From NCBI RefSeq assembly GCF_003751605.1, contig NZ_RJVJ01000002.1, forward strand, positions 434,001 to 498,000: a DNA stretch of 64,000 nt. The letters are read 5' to 3'. The notes under the pieces were generated by a model. That model searched no databases. It was not told the DNA's origin and was given only the letters and a program-made list of their open reading frames with translations. Position 1 is the stretch's first letter, and the number at the start of each line of letters is the position of its first letter. The position numbers and the translations under genes are program-made. Of the stretch, positions 8,444 through 16,258 are shown piece after piece. This DNA comes from Kitasatospora cineracea (GTDB taxonomy: Bacteria; Actinomycetota; Actinomycetes; Streptomycetales; Streptomycetaceae).

Positions 8444-9279
8444 TGGTGACTCCTTGCCGCCGTCAGCGGGGACGGGTGGGTGTGCCGGGCGTGCGGGCCG
8501 TGGCTGTGGGAGTGGCCGGGCCCGTGGTGGTGGTCGTGGCCGCCGTCGGGGCCGTGGCTGTGCGCGGGCCCGTGCTGCCCGGCGGCGGCCAGCGCGGCCG
8601 CCAGGCCGTCCTCGCCGCTGTCGTGCAGCCGCCGGACGGCGGTGGCGGCCCGGGCGGCGAGGACGGCGGCCAGCGCGGCGGGGCCGAGCAGCGGCCCGGC
8701 GGCCAGCACGGTGGTGCGGGCGGGGGCGGGCGGCGGGGCGGGCGGCAGGAAGGACGCGGACAGCACCGCGACCTGCCGGGCCCCGAGCAGGACGCAGCGC
8801 CGCACGCCCTCGGCCGGGTCGGGGTCGCCTCCGGTCAGCGCGACCTCCACCAGCCGGTGCCGCCCGCGGCTGCGCACCAGGTGGGCGACCCGGTGCAGTT
8901 CGGCGTCCTGGTAGGGGTCGCCGGCGGGGGCGGTGAGCAGCAGCGCGGCCCCGGCGGGGACGGTGGCGGCGGCGGCCCGCAGCCAGCCGACCAGGTGCTC
9001 GGGGTTCCCGAACGGGTCGGCGACGGCGACGGTGCGGTGCGGTTCGGGCGGCAGGGCGCGGACGGTGCGGGCGGTGTCGGCGACCAGTTCCGGGTCGCGG
9101 CCGAGCGTCATCGGGACGACGGCGGTGTCCGTCCCGGCGGGGCGGGCGGCGAGCGCCCGGTGGAGTTCGCGGCCGCTGGTGACCACGGTGGTGTCCGGCC
9201 CGGCGAGGTGCCGCAGCGCGGTGCCGTGCCCGGCTTCGCGGCCGCAGACGGCGAGGACGTGGACCGGGGTGCCGGGCAC
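8440..9279 (-). CDS. CbiX/SirB-like chelatase-family protein with His-rich C-terminus
   Basis: 279 aa. Residues 1-185 resemble two CbiX-type half domains (VVPMTLGRDPELVADTA in the first; DAELHRVAHLV and GARQVAVLSASFLPP in the second). The usual HGSR catalytic start of sirohydrochlorin chelatases is not recognisable. The final 50 residues are His-rich (HGPDGGHDHHHGPGHSHSHG), like nickel-storing tails of UreE or HypB. It lies between ureA and ureB in an operon that has no ureE. Inference: a nickel-binding or nickel-handling accessory factor for urease. The alternative, a cobalt or sirohydrochlorin chelatase, seems unlikely in this context. Confidence 0.65.
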   Translation of the reverse strand: MPGTPVHVLAVCGREAGHGTALRHLAGPDTTVVTSGRELHRALAARPAGTDTAVVPMTLGRDPELVADTARTVRALPPEPHRTVAVADPFGNPEHLVGWLRAAAATVPAGAALLLTAPAGDPYQDAELHRVAHLVRSRGRHRLVEVALTGGDPDPAEGVRRCVLLGARQVAVLSASFLPPAPPPAPARTTVLAAGPLLGPAALAAVLAARAATAVRRLHDSGEDGLAAALAAAGQHGPAHSHGPDGGHDHHHGPGHSHSHGPHARHTHPSPLTAARSHQ

Positions 9280-9281
9280 CT

Positions 9282-9587
9282 TCAGCCGCCGATGGGGTCG
9301 TGCACGGAGACCAGTTTGGTGCCGTCCGTGAAGGACGCCTCGACCTGGAGCAGCGGCAGCATCTGCCGCACCCCGTCCATGCAGGCGTCGGGGCCGACCA
9401 CGTGCCGGCCCAGTTCCATGCAGTCGGCGACGGACTTGCCGTCCCGGGCGGCCTCCAGGATGGCTTCGGTGATCAGCGCGACGGCTTCGCTGTAGTTCAG
9501 CTTGAGGCCGCGTCCCTGGCGCTTGCGGGCCAGGTCCGCGACCACGTAGACGACCAGTTTGTCGAGCTCGCGGGGCGCGAGGTTCAT
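9282..9587 (-). CDS. ureA: Urease gamma subunit UreA
   Basis: 101 aa, standard length. MNLAPRELDKL start, then KLNYSEAVALIT and the end VEASFTDGTKLVSVHDPI, all diagnostic of UreA. The ATG overlaps the urea-transporter stop codon (ATGA) and has GAGGAAGG upstream, so translation is coupled. In streptomycetes ureA and ureB are usually adjacent; here the CbiX-like gene separates them. Confidence 0.96.
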   Translation of the reverse strand: MNLAPRELDKLVVYVVADLARKRQGRGLKLNYSEAVALITEAILEAARDGKSVADCMELGRHVVGPDACMDGVRQMLPLLQVEASFTDGTKLVSVHDPIGG

Positions 9588-10600
9588 CGGTGGGTGCCTT
9601 CCTCGGGACGGGGACGGGGGTGCGGAGAAGGGCCTCGGGCGGTGGCGGCCCGCAGCCGGGGCAGTTGCGGGACGGCGGCCAGCAGCGCCCAGGTGGTGAG
9701 GATGAACGGCCAGGTGAAGGTGTGGCCGTCGAAGGGGGTGAAGAGCGAGGTGATCGCGGCGGTCAGCCCGGTGGACAGGGCGGCGCCGAACAGCGCGTAG
9801 CCCGCGTTCCAGGGGGTGGCGGCCAGGAAGACCGCGCCGAGCGCGATGCCGACCAGGACCGCGTTGTAGCCGTAGATCCCCGAGGAGATCTGCGCGGTGG
9901 GTGCGCCGAGCGCCCAGGCCGCGACGATGCCGGCCACCGAGCCGAGCGCGGCGGCGAGCAGCACCCGGAGGCCCGCGCAGGCCAGTCCGGCCAGCATGAT
10001 CAGGCCGACGTACCAGCTGTTCACCAGGAACACCTGGGAGACGTTGGTGAAGAAGGCGTGCCACAGGTCGGAGAAGGTGATGCCGGTGTCGCCGCTGGTG
10101 GGGTCGGCGACGGGGGCGGGGGCGCCGTGCCAGATCCGGGCGAAGGAGGGGGCGCCGAGCACCATCACCCCGGAGACCAGGCAGAACGGGGCGGTCAGCG
10201 GGGTCAGCCGGTAGGGCGCCAGCAGGGTGGCGAGGGTGGCGGTCAGCACGGTGGTGACCGCGCAGCCGACCACGGTGAGGACGTAGGTGGCGGGGTGGTG
10301 GCCGAGCGAGCCGACCAGGGCGATGCCGGTCAGGCAGCCCGAATAGCCTTGCAGCCCTTGGCCGATGGAGCCGCGGTCGACGTCGAGGGCGTAGGCGGTG
10401 GCGGTGGCGATCAGCGTGCCCAGGGTGGCGAACAGGCCGACCTGCCAGCCCGCCGCCCACAGTGCGGCGAGGATCAGCGCCCCGGTGAGCGGCTGCGGTT
10501 GCAGGTCGACCTGGCCGACGCCGCGCAGCGAGGCAACCAGGTAGGCCGCCGGCTGCCGGGCCGGGGCCCGTCGGAGGCCGGGCCCGGCGCCGCTCGTCAC
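9584..10600 (-). CDS. utp: Urea transporter, UT family
   Basis: 338 aa membrane protein. It carries the two internal repeats typical of UT channels: GLQGYSGCLTGIAL near residue 88 and SGIYGYNAVLVGIALG near residue 255. The C-terminus is a short Arg/Pro-rich cytoplasmic tail. GTG start with GGGAGAG just upstream. It is first in the operon utp-ureA-cbiX-ureB-ureC-ureF-ureG-ureD-amt, coupling urea uptake to hydrolysis. The promoter must lie in 10601-10769, shared with the divergent crcB genes. Confidence 0.92.
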   Translation of the reverse strand: MTSGAGPGLRRAPARQPAAYLVASLRGVGQVDLQPQPLTGALILAALWAAGWQVGLFATLGTLIATATAYALDVDRGSIGQGLQGYSGCLTGIALVGSLGHHPATYVLTVVGCAVTTVLTATLATLLAPYRLTPLTAPFCLVSGVMVLGAPSFARIWHGAPAPVADPTSGDTGITFSDLWHAFFTNVSQVFLVNSWYVGLIMLAGLACAGLRVLLAAALGSVAGIVAAWALGAPTAQISSGIYGYNAVLVGIALGAVFLAATPWNAGYALFGAALSTGLTAAITSLFTPFDGHTFTWPFILTTWALLAAVPQLPRLRAATARGPSPHPRPRPEEGTHR

Positions 10601-10769
10601 GCTCTCTCCCGAATGTCCACAGATCGCCGGTTTCCGTGAAATACGCTGGTAGGTACCGGAACTGACCGGCAGTCACTGTTTAGCCCGGTACGGCCGGTCG
10701 GCCGGTCCGGCGCCCCACGTGTTCGCCCTTTTCGCCCGATCGGCCCACGACGCCCCGCGGAGCAGCCCG

Positions 10770-11267
10770 ATGACCAATCCGTACCTCGACGCGGGGGCCC
10801 GTCCGGCCCGACCGCCGGGCCACGCCCACTCCGAGCACGCCCCGGGCCGGCAGCTGCCGGTGGTGGCCGCGGTGGCGGTGGGCGGGGCGCTCGGCGCGAG
10901 CGCCCGCTACGGGGTGGAGCGGCTGTGGCCGACCACCGGGACGGAGTTCCCGTGGCCGGTGCTGGCCGTCAACGCGGTGGGCTGCCTGGCGATGGGCGCC
11001 CTGACGACGGTGCTGGCGGCGCGCTTCCCCCGGCAGAAGCGGCTGGCGGGCGCCCTGCTGGGCACCGGTTTCCTCGGCGGGTTCACCACGTTCTCCCACT
11101 ACGCGGACGGCGTCCGGCAGTTGGTGCGCGACGACGCCTACGGCACCGCCGCGGCCTACCTGCTGCTGACGGTGGCGGCGGCGCTGGCCGGGGTGGTGCT
11201 GGGCGTGTTCGCGGCCCGCGCCGCGGTGGGCGTCCCGGCGCACCAGGAGGCGTCCGGTGGCCGTTGA
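10770..11267 (+). CDS. crcB: Fluoride channel subunit CrcB/Fluc (first of two)
   Basis: 165 aa from the ATG at 10770, which has GGAG about 8 nt upstream; a GTG at 10719 would add 17 residues without a binding site. Four predicted membrane helices. CrcB motifs: GGALGASARYG, PVLAVNAVGC, and GFLGGFTTFSHYADG with the pore TTFS. The N-terminal 30 residues are a His/Pro-rich extension. It overlaps the second crcB by 11 bp, the usual paired arrangement for heterodimeric Fluc channels. Confidence 0.9.
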   Translation: MTNPYLDAGARPARPPGHAHSEHAPGRQLPVVAAVAVGGALGASARYGVERLWPTTGTEFPWPVLAVNAVGCLAMGALTTVLAARFPRQKRLAGALLGTGFLGGFTTFSHYADGVRQLVRDDAYGTAAAYLLLTVAAALAGVVLGVFAARAAVGVPAHQEASGGR

Positions 11268-11634
11268 CTGGCTGCTCGTGCCGGCGGGCGGCCTGGTCGG
11301 CGCACCGGTCCGCTACCTGACCGGGCTGGCGGTCAAGTCCCGGGTGCACAGCCCGTTCCCGTACGGGACGCTGGCGGCCAACGCGGCGGCCTGCCTGCTG
11401 CTCGGCTTCCTCACCGGGGCGGCGCTCCGCGGCCACCTGGACCACGACGCGCAGCTGCTGCTGGACACCGGTTTCTGCGGGGCGCTTTCGACCTGGTCGA
11501 CCTTCTCCTACGAGGTGTTCACGCTGGGCTCGACCCGGCGGGTCGCGCTGTCCGGGTTGTACCTGACGGTCTCGGTGCTGCTCGGCACGGCGCTGTGCTT
11601 CGCGGGGGCGGGGGTGGCGGACGCGCTGTGGTGA
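11257..11634 (+). CDS. crcB: Fluoride channel subunit CrcB/Fluc (second of two)
   Basis: 125 aa, four predicted membrane helices, typical size. Motifs GGLVGAPVRYL, GTLAANAAAC, and GFCGALSTWSTFSYEVF, which carries the pore STFS. GTG start inside the upstream crcB, hence translationally coupled. I see no fluoride riboswitch upstream of the pair. A palindromic hairpin follows the stop. Confidence 0.92.
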   Translation: MAVDWLLVPAGGLVGAPVRYLTGLAVKSRVHSPFPYGTLAANAAACLLLGFLTGAALRGHLDHDAQLLLDTGFCGALSTWSTFSYEVFTLGSTRRVALSGLYLTVSVLLGTALCFAGAGVADALW

Positions 11635-11642
11635 CGGCCCGT

Positions 11643-11669
11643 CGGGCGCCCGCGGCGGACGGGCGCCCG
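11643..11669. terminator. Bidirectional terminator-like hairpin
   Basis: Two copies of the self-palindrome CGGGCGCCCG (11643-11652 and 11660-11669) form a 10-bp stem with a 7-nt loop. It lies between the crcB stop and the convergent small gene. Confidence 0.5.
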
Positions 11670-11677
11670 GCGGGGCG

Positions 11678-11830
11678 TCAGGAGCGGTGACCGGGTTCGA
11701 AGCGCAGGCCGCGGCGGTCGTAGTAGCGGGTCGTGCCGAAGCCGAAGGCCGGCGCCACCACGACGCCCAGCACCTGCCCGGCGTCGGCCGACCGGTCGGG
11801 GGCGTCGGGGGGTGTCCCGGTGTTCGCCAT
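11678..11830 (-). CDS. Small unknown protein, 50 aa
   Basis: 50 aa, not recognised. Starts MANTGTPPDAPDRSAD and ends DRRGLRFEPGHRS; no signal peptide or membrane helix. ATG with GGAG 6 nt upstream. The reading frame has normal high-GC3 codon use, so it is a plausible real gene. It diverges from the AraC-family regulator at 12119, with a 288-bp gap between them, so it may be that regulator's target. Confidence 0.5.
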   Translation of the reverse strand: MANTGTPPDAPDRSADAGQVLGVVVAPAFGFGTTRYYDRRGLRFEPGHRS

Positions 11831-12118
11831 GGTGCTCCGCACGCTCGTGGGCCGCGGCCGGCGGCCCGCGGTCGGGTCCGACCCCTCGCGCCCCGGCGGG
11901 GCACGGAAGCGACAATATGCGCAAAACGGAAAATCGCCGGCCAGGAGTGCACGGCCCGTCAGTTCGGCTCCGCTCGAAGCGTTCTGACCGGCCGTCAGGA
12001 CCGGTCGGCCGGGCGGTCGCGGCCGGGCGGGGACCGGCGTTCGGGCAGGTCGGAGCACCTGGCATGCTGGGCGCGCCGTCGGGGGACCGCGCGGCACGGA
12101 GCAGGAGGTGGGCGGGAG

Positions 12119-13219
12119 ATGACCGCGACGACGGGGCCCGGGAACCCGGACGGGGAGCCCGGAGCCGGCGGGAAGGCCGCGGCGGCCGAGGCGGAGGAGC
12201 GGTTCGAGAGCTGGCGGGACCTGATCACCCTGACCAGGGAGTGCGAGGCCAGCACCCCGCACACCGACGGGTTCTCGGCCGGCCTGCGGCGGCTGGAACT
12301 CGGCCCGGTGACCTTCCTCGGCACCTCCTTCCCGTCCTCCCGGTTCCGGCGCACCGCCGCCCGGGTGCGCTCCTCCGACCCGTCCGTCTTCCACCTCACC
12401 CTGCTGCTCAACGGGGGGCTGGACCTGTCCGGCCCGCACGGCAGTGGGTTCGCCTCCGGGGCCGGCGAGCTCAGCGTGCTCGACAGCTCCCGCCCCTACG
12501 ACCTGCGGGCCTTCGGCGCCCGGACCGCCGGGTCGCCCCGGCCCCGGGTCGACGCCCTCGGCCTCGACTTCCCGCGCGCGCTGCTGCCGATCGCGCCGGA
12601 CCGGCTGCGCCGCCTGCTCGCCCGCAGCTACCGGCCGCAGAGCGGCACCGGCGCGCTGCTGGCCGACTTCCTGCACAGCCTGGACCGGCAGGCCGACCGG
12701 ATCCCGCCCGCCACCGCGGAACGGCTCGGCCCGGTCCTGGTCGACCTGGTCAGCGCCTGGCTCGCCGAGGAGTCGGAGGCCACCGACGCCCTGGAGCCCG
12801 ACACCCGGCGGCGCGTCCTGGTCGAGAACGTCCGGGCCTTCGTCCGGCGCAACCTGCACGACCCCGCGCTGACCCCCACCGTGATCGCCGAGGCGCACCA
12901 CGTCTCGGTCAGCTACCTGCACCGGGTCTTCACCGGGGAGAACGACGGCGAGACCGTCGCCGCGTGGATCCGCCGCCGGCGCCTGGAGCAGGCCCACCGC
13001 GACCTCGCCGACCCGGCGCTGCGCGCCCTCCCCATCCACGCCCTGGCCGCCCGCTGCGGCATCCCGCGCCCCGACGACTTCAGCCGGGCCTTCCGCGCCG
13101 CGTACGGGCTCTCCCCCCGCGACCACCGCCGGCAGGCCCGGAGCGAGGACGAGTGGACGCAGCGCCAAGCCGCCGTGGACGCACCGCCAACCCGCGGGCA
13201 CGGCGGCCAGCTAGCGTGA
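12119..13219 (+). CDS. AraC-family transcriptional regulator
   Basis: 366 aa from ATG 12119; AGGAGG lies about 10 nt upstream. The N-terminal two thirds resemble the AraC_binding_2 (cupin-like) sensor domain (TRECEASTPHTDGF, FHLTLLLNGGLDL). The C-terminal 100 residues hold two helix-turn-helix motifs (TPTVIAEAHHVSVSYLHRVF and IHALAARCGIPRPDDFSRAF), followed by YGLSPRDHRR. The ligand is not predictable. It diverges from the 50-aa gene. A CTGAC/GTCAG inverted repeat at 11984-11998 lies upstream and could be an operator. Confidence 0.88.
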   Translation: MTATTGPGNPDGEPGAGGKAAAAEAEERFESWRDLITLTRECEASTPHTDGFSAGLRRLELGPVTFLGTSFPSSRFRRTAARVRSSDPSVFHLTLLLNGGLDLSGPHGSGFASGAGELSVLDSSRPYDLRAFGARTAGSPRPRVDALGLDFPRALLPIAPDRLRRLLARSYRPQSGTGALLADFLHSLDRQADRIPPATAERLGPVLVDLVSAWLAEESEATDALEPDTRRRVLVENVRAFVRRNLHDPALTPTVIAEAHHVSVSYLHRVFTGENDGETVAAWIRRRRLEQAHRDLADPALRALPIHALAARCGIPRPDDFSRAFRAAYGLSPRDHRRQARSEDEWTQRQAAVDAPPTRGHGGQLA

Positions 13220-13338
13220 TCCGCGTGCAGGGCCCCCGCCGCTCGGGGCCCCGCACGGTCGACGTGACGGCCGCCGGAGGGGGTTCGCCGGGGCGGAGGG
13301 GGTCCGCCGGGGGCGGAGGGGACGCGTCGAACGGTGCG

Positions 13339-13378
13339 GACCGGCCGGCCGGGACGGCTCCGTTCCGGCCGGCCGGTC
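13339..13378. terminator. Bidirectional terminator hairpin
   Basis: Perfect 14-bp stem GACCGGCCGGCCGG / CCGGCCGGCCGGTC with a 12-nt loop, between the convergent AraC and TPR genes. It abuts the TPR stop codon. Confidence 0.6.
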
Positions 13379-14551
13379 TCACGGTCCCGGTGCGGCCGGT
13401 GCCGCGAGGGCGGCGCGGGCGGCGCGGGCGGCGGCGGTGCCGTGGTGGTCCGGTCCGAAGTGTTCCGTCCAGTCGGCGAGTGCGGTGGTGAGCGTGGCCT
13501 CGCCCCGCCCCTGGCGGGTCTCGGCGGTGCCGAGGGCGGTGCGCAGTTCCAGGGCCCGGTGGGTGGGGCGGTCGCTGGGCGGGCACAGGGCGAGGCCCGC
13601 GCGGGCGGCGCGTTCGGCGGCGGCCGGGTCGCCCTCGGCGAGGTGCAGGGTGGCGGCGGCCAGGCCGAGCGCGGAGCGGTCGGTGTCGGGCAGGGCGGGC
13701 AGCCGGTCGGCGAGGGACAGCGCGGCGTCCAGTTCCGCGTGGGCCTCACCGGTGCGGCCCCGGCCGAGCAGCGCGCGCACCAGGTTGACGTGCAGGATCA
13801 GCGCGAACGTGTCGTCGGCGGGGATCGCGGCCTGCGCCCGGTGCAGGAGTTCCTCGGCGTCGGCGTGCCGGCCGCGCAAGGCGAGGCTGACCGCCAGGCT
13901 GTTGTTGGCCGAGACCCTGGTCCAGGTGGCGTCGGGTTCGGGTGCCCGGGCGGAATCCTCCTTGAGCCGGACGGCGCCGTGTTCGACCGCCTCGTGCTCG
14001 CCCAGGTAGGTGAGTTGGGCCAGCCGGTTGCTCTCGGCCAGCAGGGCGAAGGACGACCGCTCCCGGCGGCCGACGGCCACGAGCGCGGCGTACTGCTCGG
14101 CCGCCTCCCGGTGCCGGCCCAGGTCGGCCAGCAGCGCCGCGTTCACGTTCCGGGCCTGCGTGGCGGGGGCGAACGAGGCGTCCGCCACCAGGGCGCGGCC
14201 GATCTCCTCGACCGCCTCCGGGTACCGACCCTCGCTTTCCAGCAGGGAGGTGAGCGCGGTGCGCAGCAGCGCTTCCGCGTCGGGCTCCAGGCTGCCGGCG
14301 GCCAGCGCGGCCCGCAGTTCGCGTTCCGCTTCCGCCGTGCGGTCCTGGTCGCGCAGTGCGTAGCTCACCGTGACGAGCGCGCCCGCGGTCTGCGCCGCTC
14401 CGGGGCCGGCCGCCCGGCCGTACAGGTCGGCGGCCTGCCGGGCGAGGCGCTCGGCCTCGGCGGACCCGCCGCCCCTCTCGGCCCGGTGGGCCTGCTCCAG
14501 CAGTTCGGCGGCCTGCTGGAGCTTGCGGCCCGTGAACAGCCTCGTCCTCAT
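13379..14551 (-). CDS. Tetratricopeptide-repeat protein
   Basis: 390 aa from the ATG with GGGAGGACGAGG directly upstream. All-helical, Ala/Arg/Glu-rich, with several TPR-like units (AERLARQAADLYGRA, EAEELLHRAQAAIPADD). No DNA-binding domain, signal peptide or membrane segment. Likely a cytoplasmic protein-interaction module. Similar stand-alone TPR proteins are frequent in Streptomyces and mostly uncharacterised. It is 56 bp downstream of the GNAT gene and may be co-transcribed with it. Confidence 0.75.
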   Translation of the reverse strand: MRTRLFTGRKLQQAAELLEQAHRAERGGGSAEAERLARQAADLYGRAAGPGAAQTAGALVTVSYALRDQDRTAEAERELRAALAAGSLEPDAEALLRTALTSLLESEGRYPEAVEEIGRALVADASFAPATQARNVNAALLADLGRHREAAEQYAALVAVGRRERSSFALLAESNRLAQLTYLGEHEAVEHGAVRLKEDSARAPEPDATWTRVSANNSLAVSLALRGRHADAEELLHRAQAAIPADDTFALILHVNLVRALLGRGRTGEAHAELDAALSLADRLPALPDTDRSALGLAAATLHLAEGDPAAAERAARAGLALCPPSDRPTHRALELRTALGTAETRQGRGEATLTTALADWTEHFGPDHHGTAAARAARAALAAPAAPGP

Positions 14552-14607
14552 CCTCGTCCTCCCCTTCGATCGGCGGTGATCGTAGCGGGGCGGGCGGACG
14601 GCGGGGT

Positions 14608-15237
14608 TCAGCGGGTGGTGGGGCGGCCCAGGTAGGTGAGGGGGCCGGGGTCGGGGACGGGGATGGGGTGGAAGCCGAGGCGGTCGTAGAAGGCGCGGGC
14701 GGCGGTGTTGGCGGTGACCATGCCGAGGTGGACCTTCGGGACGCCCTCGGCGGCCAGGGCGTCGAGCAGGGTGTGCATCAACTGCCGTCCGTGGCCTGCC
14801 CGCTGGTGGCTGGGGAGCAGGTCGATGTGCAGGTGGGCGGGGTGGTCGGCGAGTTCGGGCAGCAGGAGCCGCTCGGGGGTGTGCAGCAGTTGGACCATCA
14901 CCTCGCTGGGGGTGGCCGGTTCGCCGGTCGGCGGCGGGTAGCGGTCGGTGACGGTGGGCAGCCACTCGTCGCGGAAGCGCCGCACGAACGTCGGGGTGTC
15001 GGCGGTGGCGAGCACGTAGCCGACGGCGCGGCCGGTGCCGTCGTCCAGGACGAACGCCAGGTTCGGTTCGAGTACGGCGTAGGGGGCGGCGAAGATGGTC
15101 GGCAGCAGGTCGTGGTCGGGGTAGGTCTGCCGGGAGTCGCCGCCGAGTTCGCCGGTGCGCACGCAGATGTCGTACAGCGCGGCCCGGTCGGCGGGCCGGT
15201 ACGGGCGGACGGCGGGCCGTCGGGGATGGTCGCTCAT
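14608..15237 (-). CDS. GNAT-family N-acetyltransferase
   Basis: 209 aa. The N-terminal YRPADRAALYDICVRTGELGGDSRQ and VGYVLATADTP, plus the acetyl-CoA loop HIDLLPSHQRAGHGRQLM and the end NTAARAFYDRLGFHP, give a complete GNAT fold. It resembles the bacterial relatives of the OGA C-terminal acetyltransferase-like domain. Substrate unknown. Start placed at the third of three in-frame candidates, which has GGAAGG about 9 nt upstream. Confidence 0.85.
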   Translation of the reverse strand: MSDHPRRPAVRPYRPADRAALYDICVRTGELGGDSRQTYPDHDLLPTIFAAPYAVLEPNLAFVLDDGTGRAVGYVLATADTPTFVRRFRDEWLPTVTDRYPPPTGEPATPSEVMVQLLHTPERLLLPELADHPAHLHIDLLPSHQRAGHGRQLMHTLLDALAAEGVPKVHLGMVTANTAARAFYDRLGFHPIPVPDPGPLTYLGRPTTR

Positions 15238-15289
15238 CCCCGGCATCCTTCCGTCGAACACGCCGTTCGACAAGCAGGTTGACAGCTGG

Positions 15290-16078
15290 TCAGACCGCCA
15301 TCGCCAGCATCAGCGGCGTCGCCCGGGCGGCCAGCAGTTCGGCGGCCTCGCGCAGCCGGTGGGCCTGGGCGACCGGCAGCGAGGTGGCCAGGCAGCCGAC
15401 GGTGCTGCCGGCCACGATCGGGACGGCCGCGCAGACCGTGTCCATCGAGTACTCCTGGAGGTCCAGCACCGGGACGGTGGCGGGCTGCCGGTCGAGCCGG
15501 TGCAGCAGGCGGTCGGTCTCGGTGATGGTGCGCGCGGTCAGCCGGGCGGCCGGGTGCCGGGCGAGGTGGTCGAGCCGGGCGTCGTGGTCGAGTTGGGCGA
15601 GCAGGCACTTGCCGATCGCGGAGGCGTGCGCGGTGGCCCGGAAGTCCGCCCACTCGTGCACGGCGGGGGCCTGCTCGTCCGCGCAGACCGCCTCGACCGA
15701 GAGTTCGCCGTCGTGGTAGCGGCTGAAGTAGACGGCCGCGCCGAGCTCCTCGCGCAGTTCCTCCAGCCGGTGGTGCAGCCGGGCCCGGACCATCGGCTCC
15801 CGGTGCTGGGTGCCGAGCAGGGTGAACGCGCCGCCGAGCGCCCAGCCGCCGTCCAGCCCGACCAGGTACCCTTCGGTCTCCAACTCCTCGGCCAGCAGCC
15901 GCACTTGCTCCTGCGGAAGGGTCAGTTCCCGGGCCAGTTCGGCCAGCGTCGCGCCGTCCGGCCGGCGGTCGACCGCCTCCAGCAGCCGCAGTGCCCGCCG
16001 CAGCGTCCCGAACGGCCCGCCGCCGGGGCCGCCCGACCCGAGCAACCCGTCCTCCCGGCCCCTGCTCGCCGTCGACAT
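15290..16078 (-). CDS. IclR-family transcriptional regulator
   Basis: 262 aa. N-terminal winged helix (RRALRLLEAVDRRPDGATLAELARELTLPQEQVRLL) and C-terminal IclR effector domain (HASAIGKCLLAQLD, DTVCAAVPIVAGSTVGCLA). ATG with GGAGGGGG about 10 nt upstream. It stands between the GNAT and catalase genes, all on the same strand. It is distinct from the AllR-like IclR protein at 35943; I see no sign that it controls the allantoin genes. Confidence 0.85.
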   Translation of the reverse strand: MSTASRGREDGLLGSGGPGGGPFGTLRRALRLLEAVDRRPDGATLAELARELTLPQEQVRLLAEELETEGYLVGLDGGWALGGAFTLLGTQHREPMVRARLHHRLEELREELGAAVYFSRYHDGELSVEAVCADEQAPAVHEWADFRATAHASAIGKCLLAQLDHDARLDHLARHPAARLTARTITETDRLLHRLDRQPATVPVLDLQEYSMDTVCAAVPIVAGSTVGCLATSLPVAQAHRLREAAELLAARATPLMLAMAV

Positions 16079-16201
16079 GGCCTCGCCCCCTCCGTCGCCG
16101 GTCCCGCCTCCCGTCCAGCGTAGCCAGCCCACCGCGCCCGCACCGTCCCCTCACCGGATATTCGCCCCGGCGGAGGGCCGCGCCCTTGACACGCATATGC
16201 C

Positions 16202-16240
16202 GGACCGGCCCCGGCGCACCACGCGCGCCGGGGCCGGTCC
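16202..16240. terminator. Terminator hairpin after catalase
   Basis: Perfect 16-bp stem (16202-16217 with 16225-16240), 7-nt loop, 18 bp downstream of the catalase stop. Confidence 0.65.
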
Positions 16241-16258
16241 CGAGGGGGTGACGGGGGG

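Noticed and set aside
10601..10769. GlnR-type nitrogen operator upstream of the urea transporter
   Set aside because: Only a weak GTATT-like half followed by GAAAC at off-spacing is visible on the minus strand; it does not meet the GTnAC-n6-GAAAC pattern.
10640..10769. Fluoride riboswitch before the crcB pair
   Set aside because: None of the conserved fluoride-riboswitch segments or its pseudoknot could be found in the leader.
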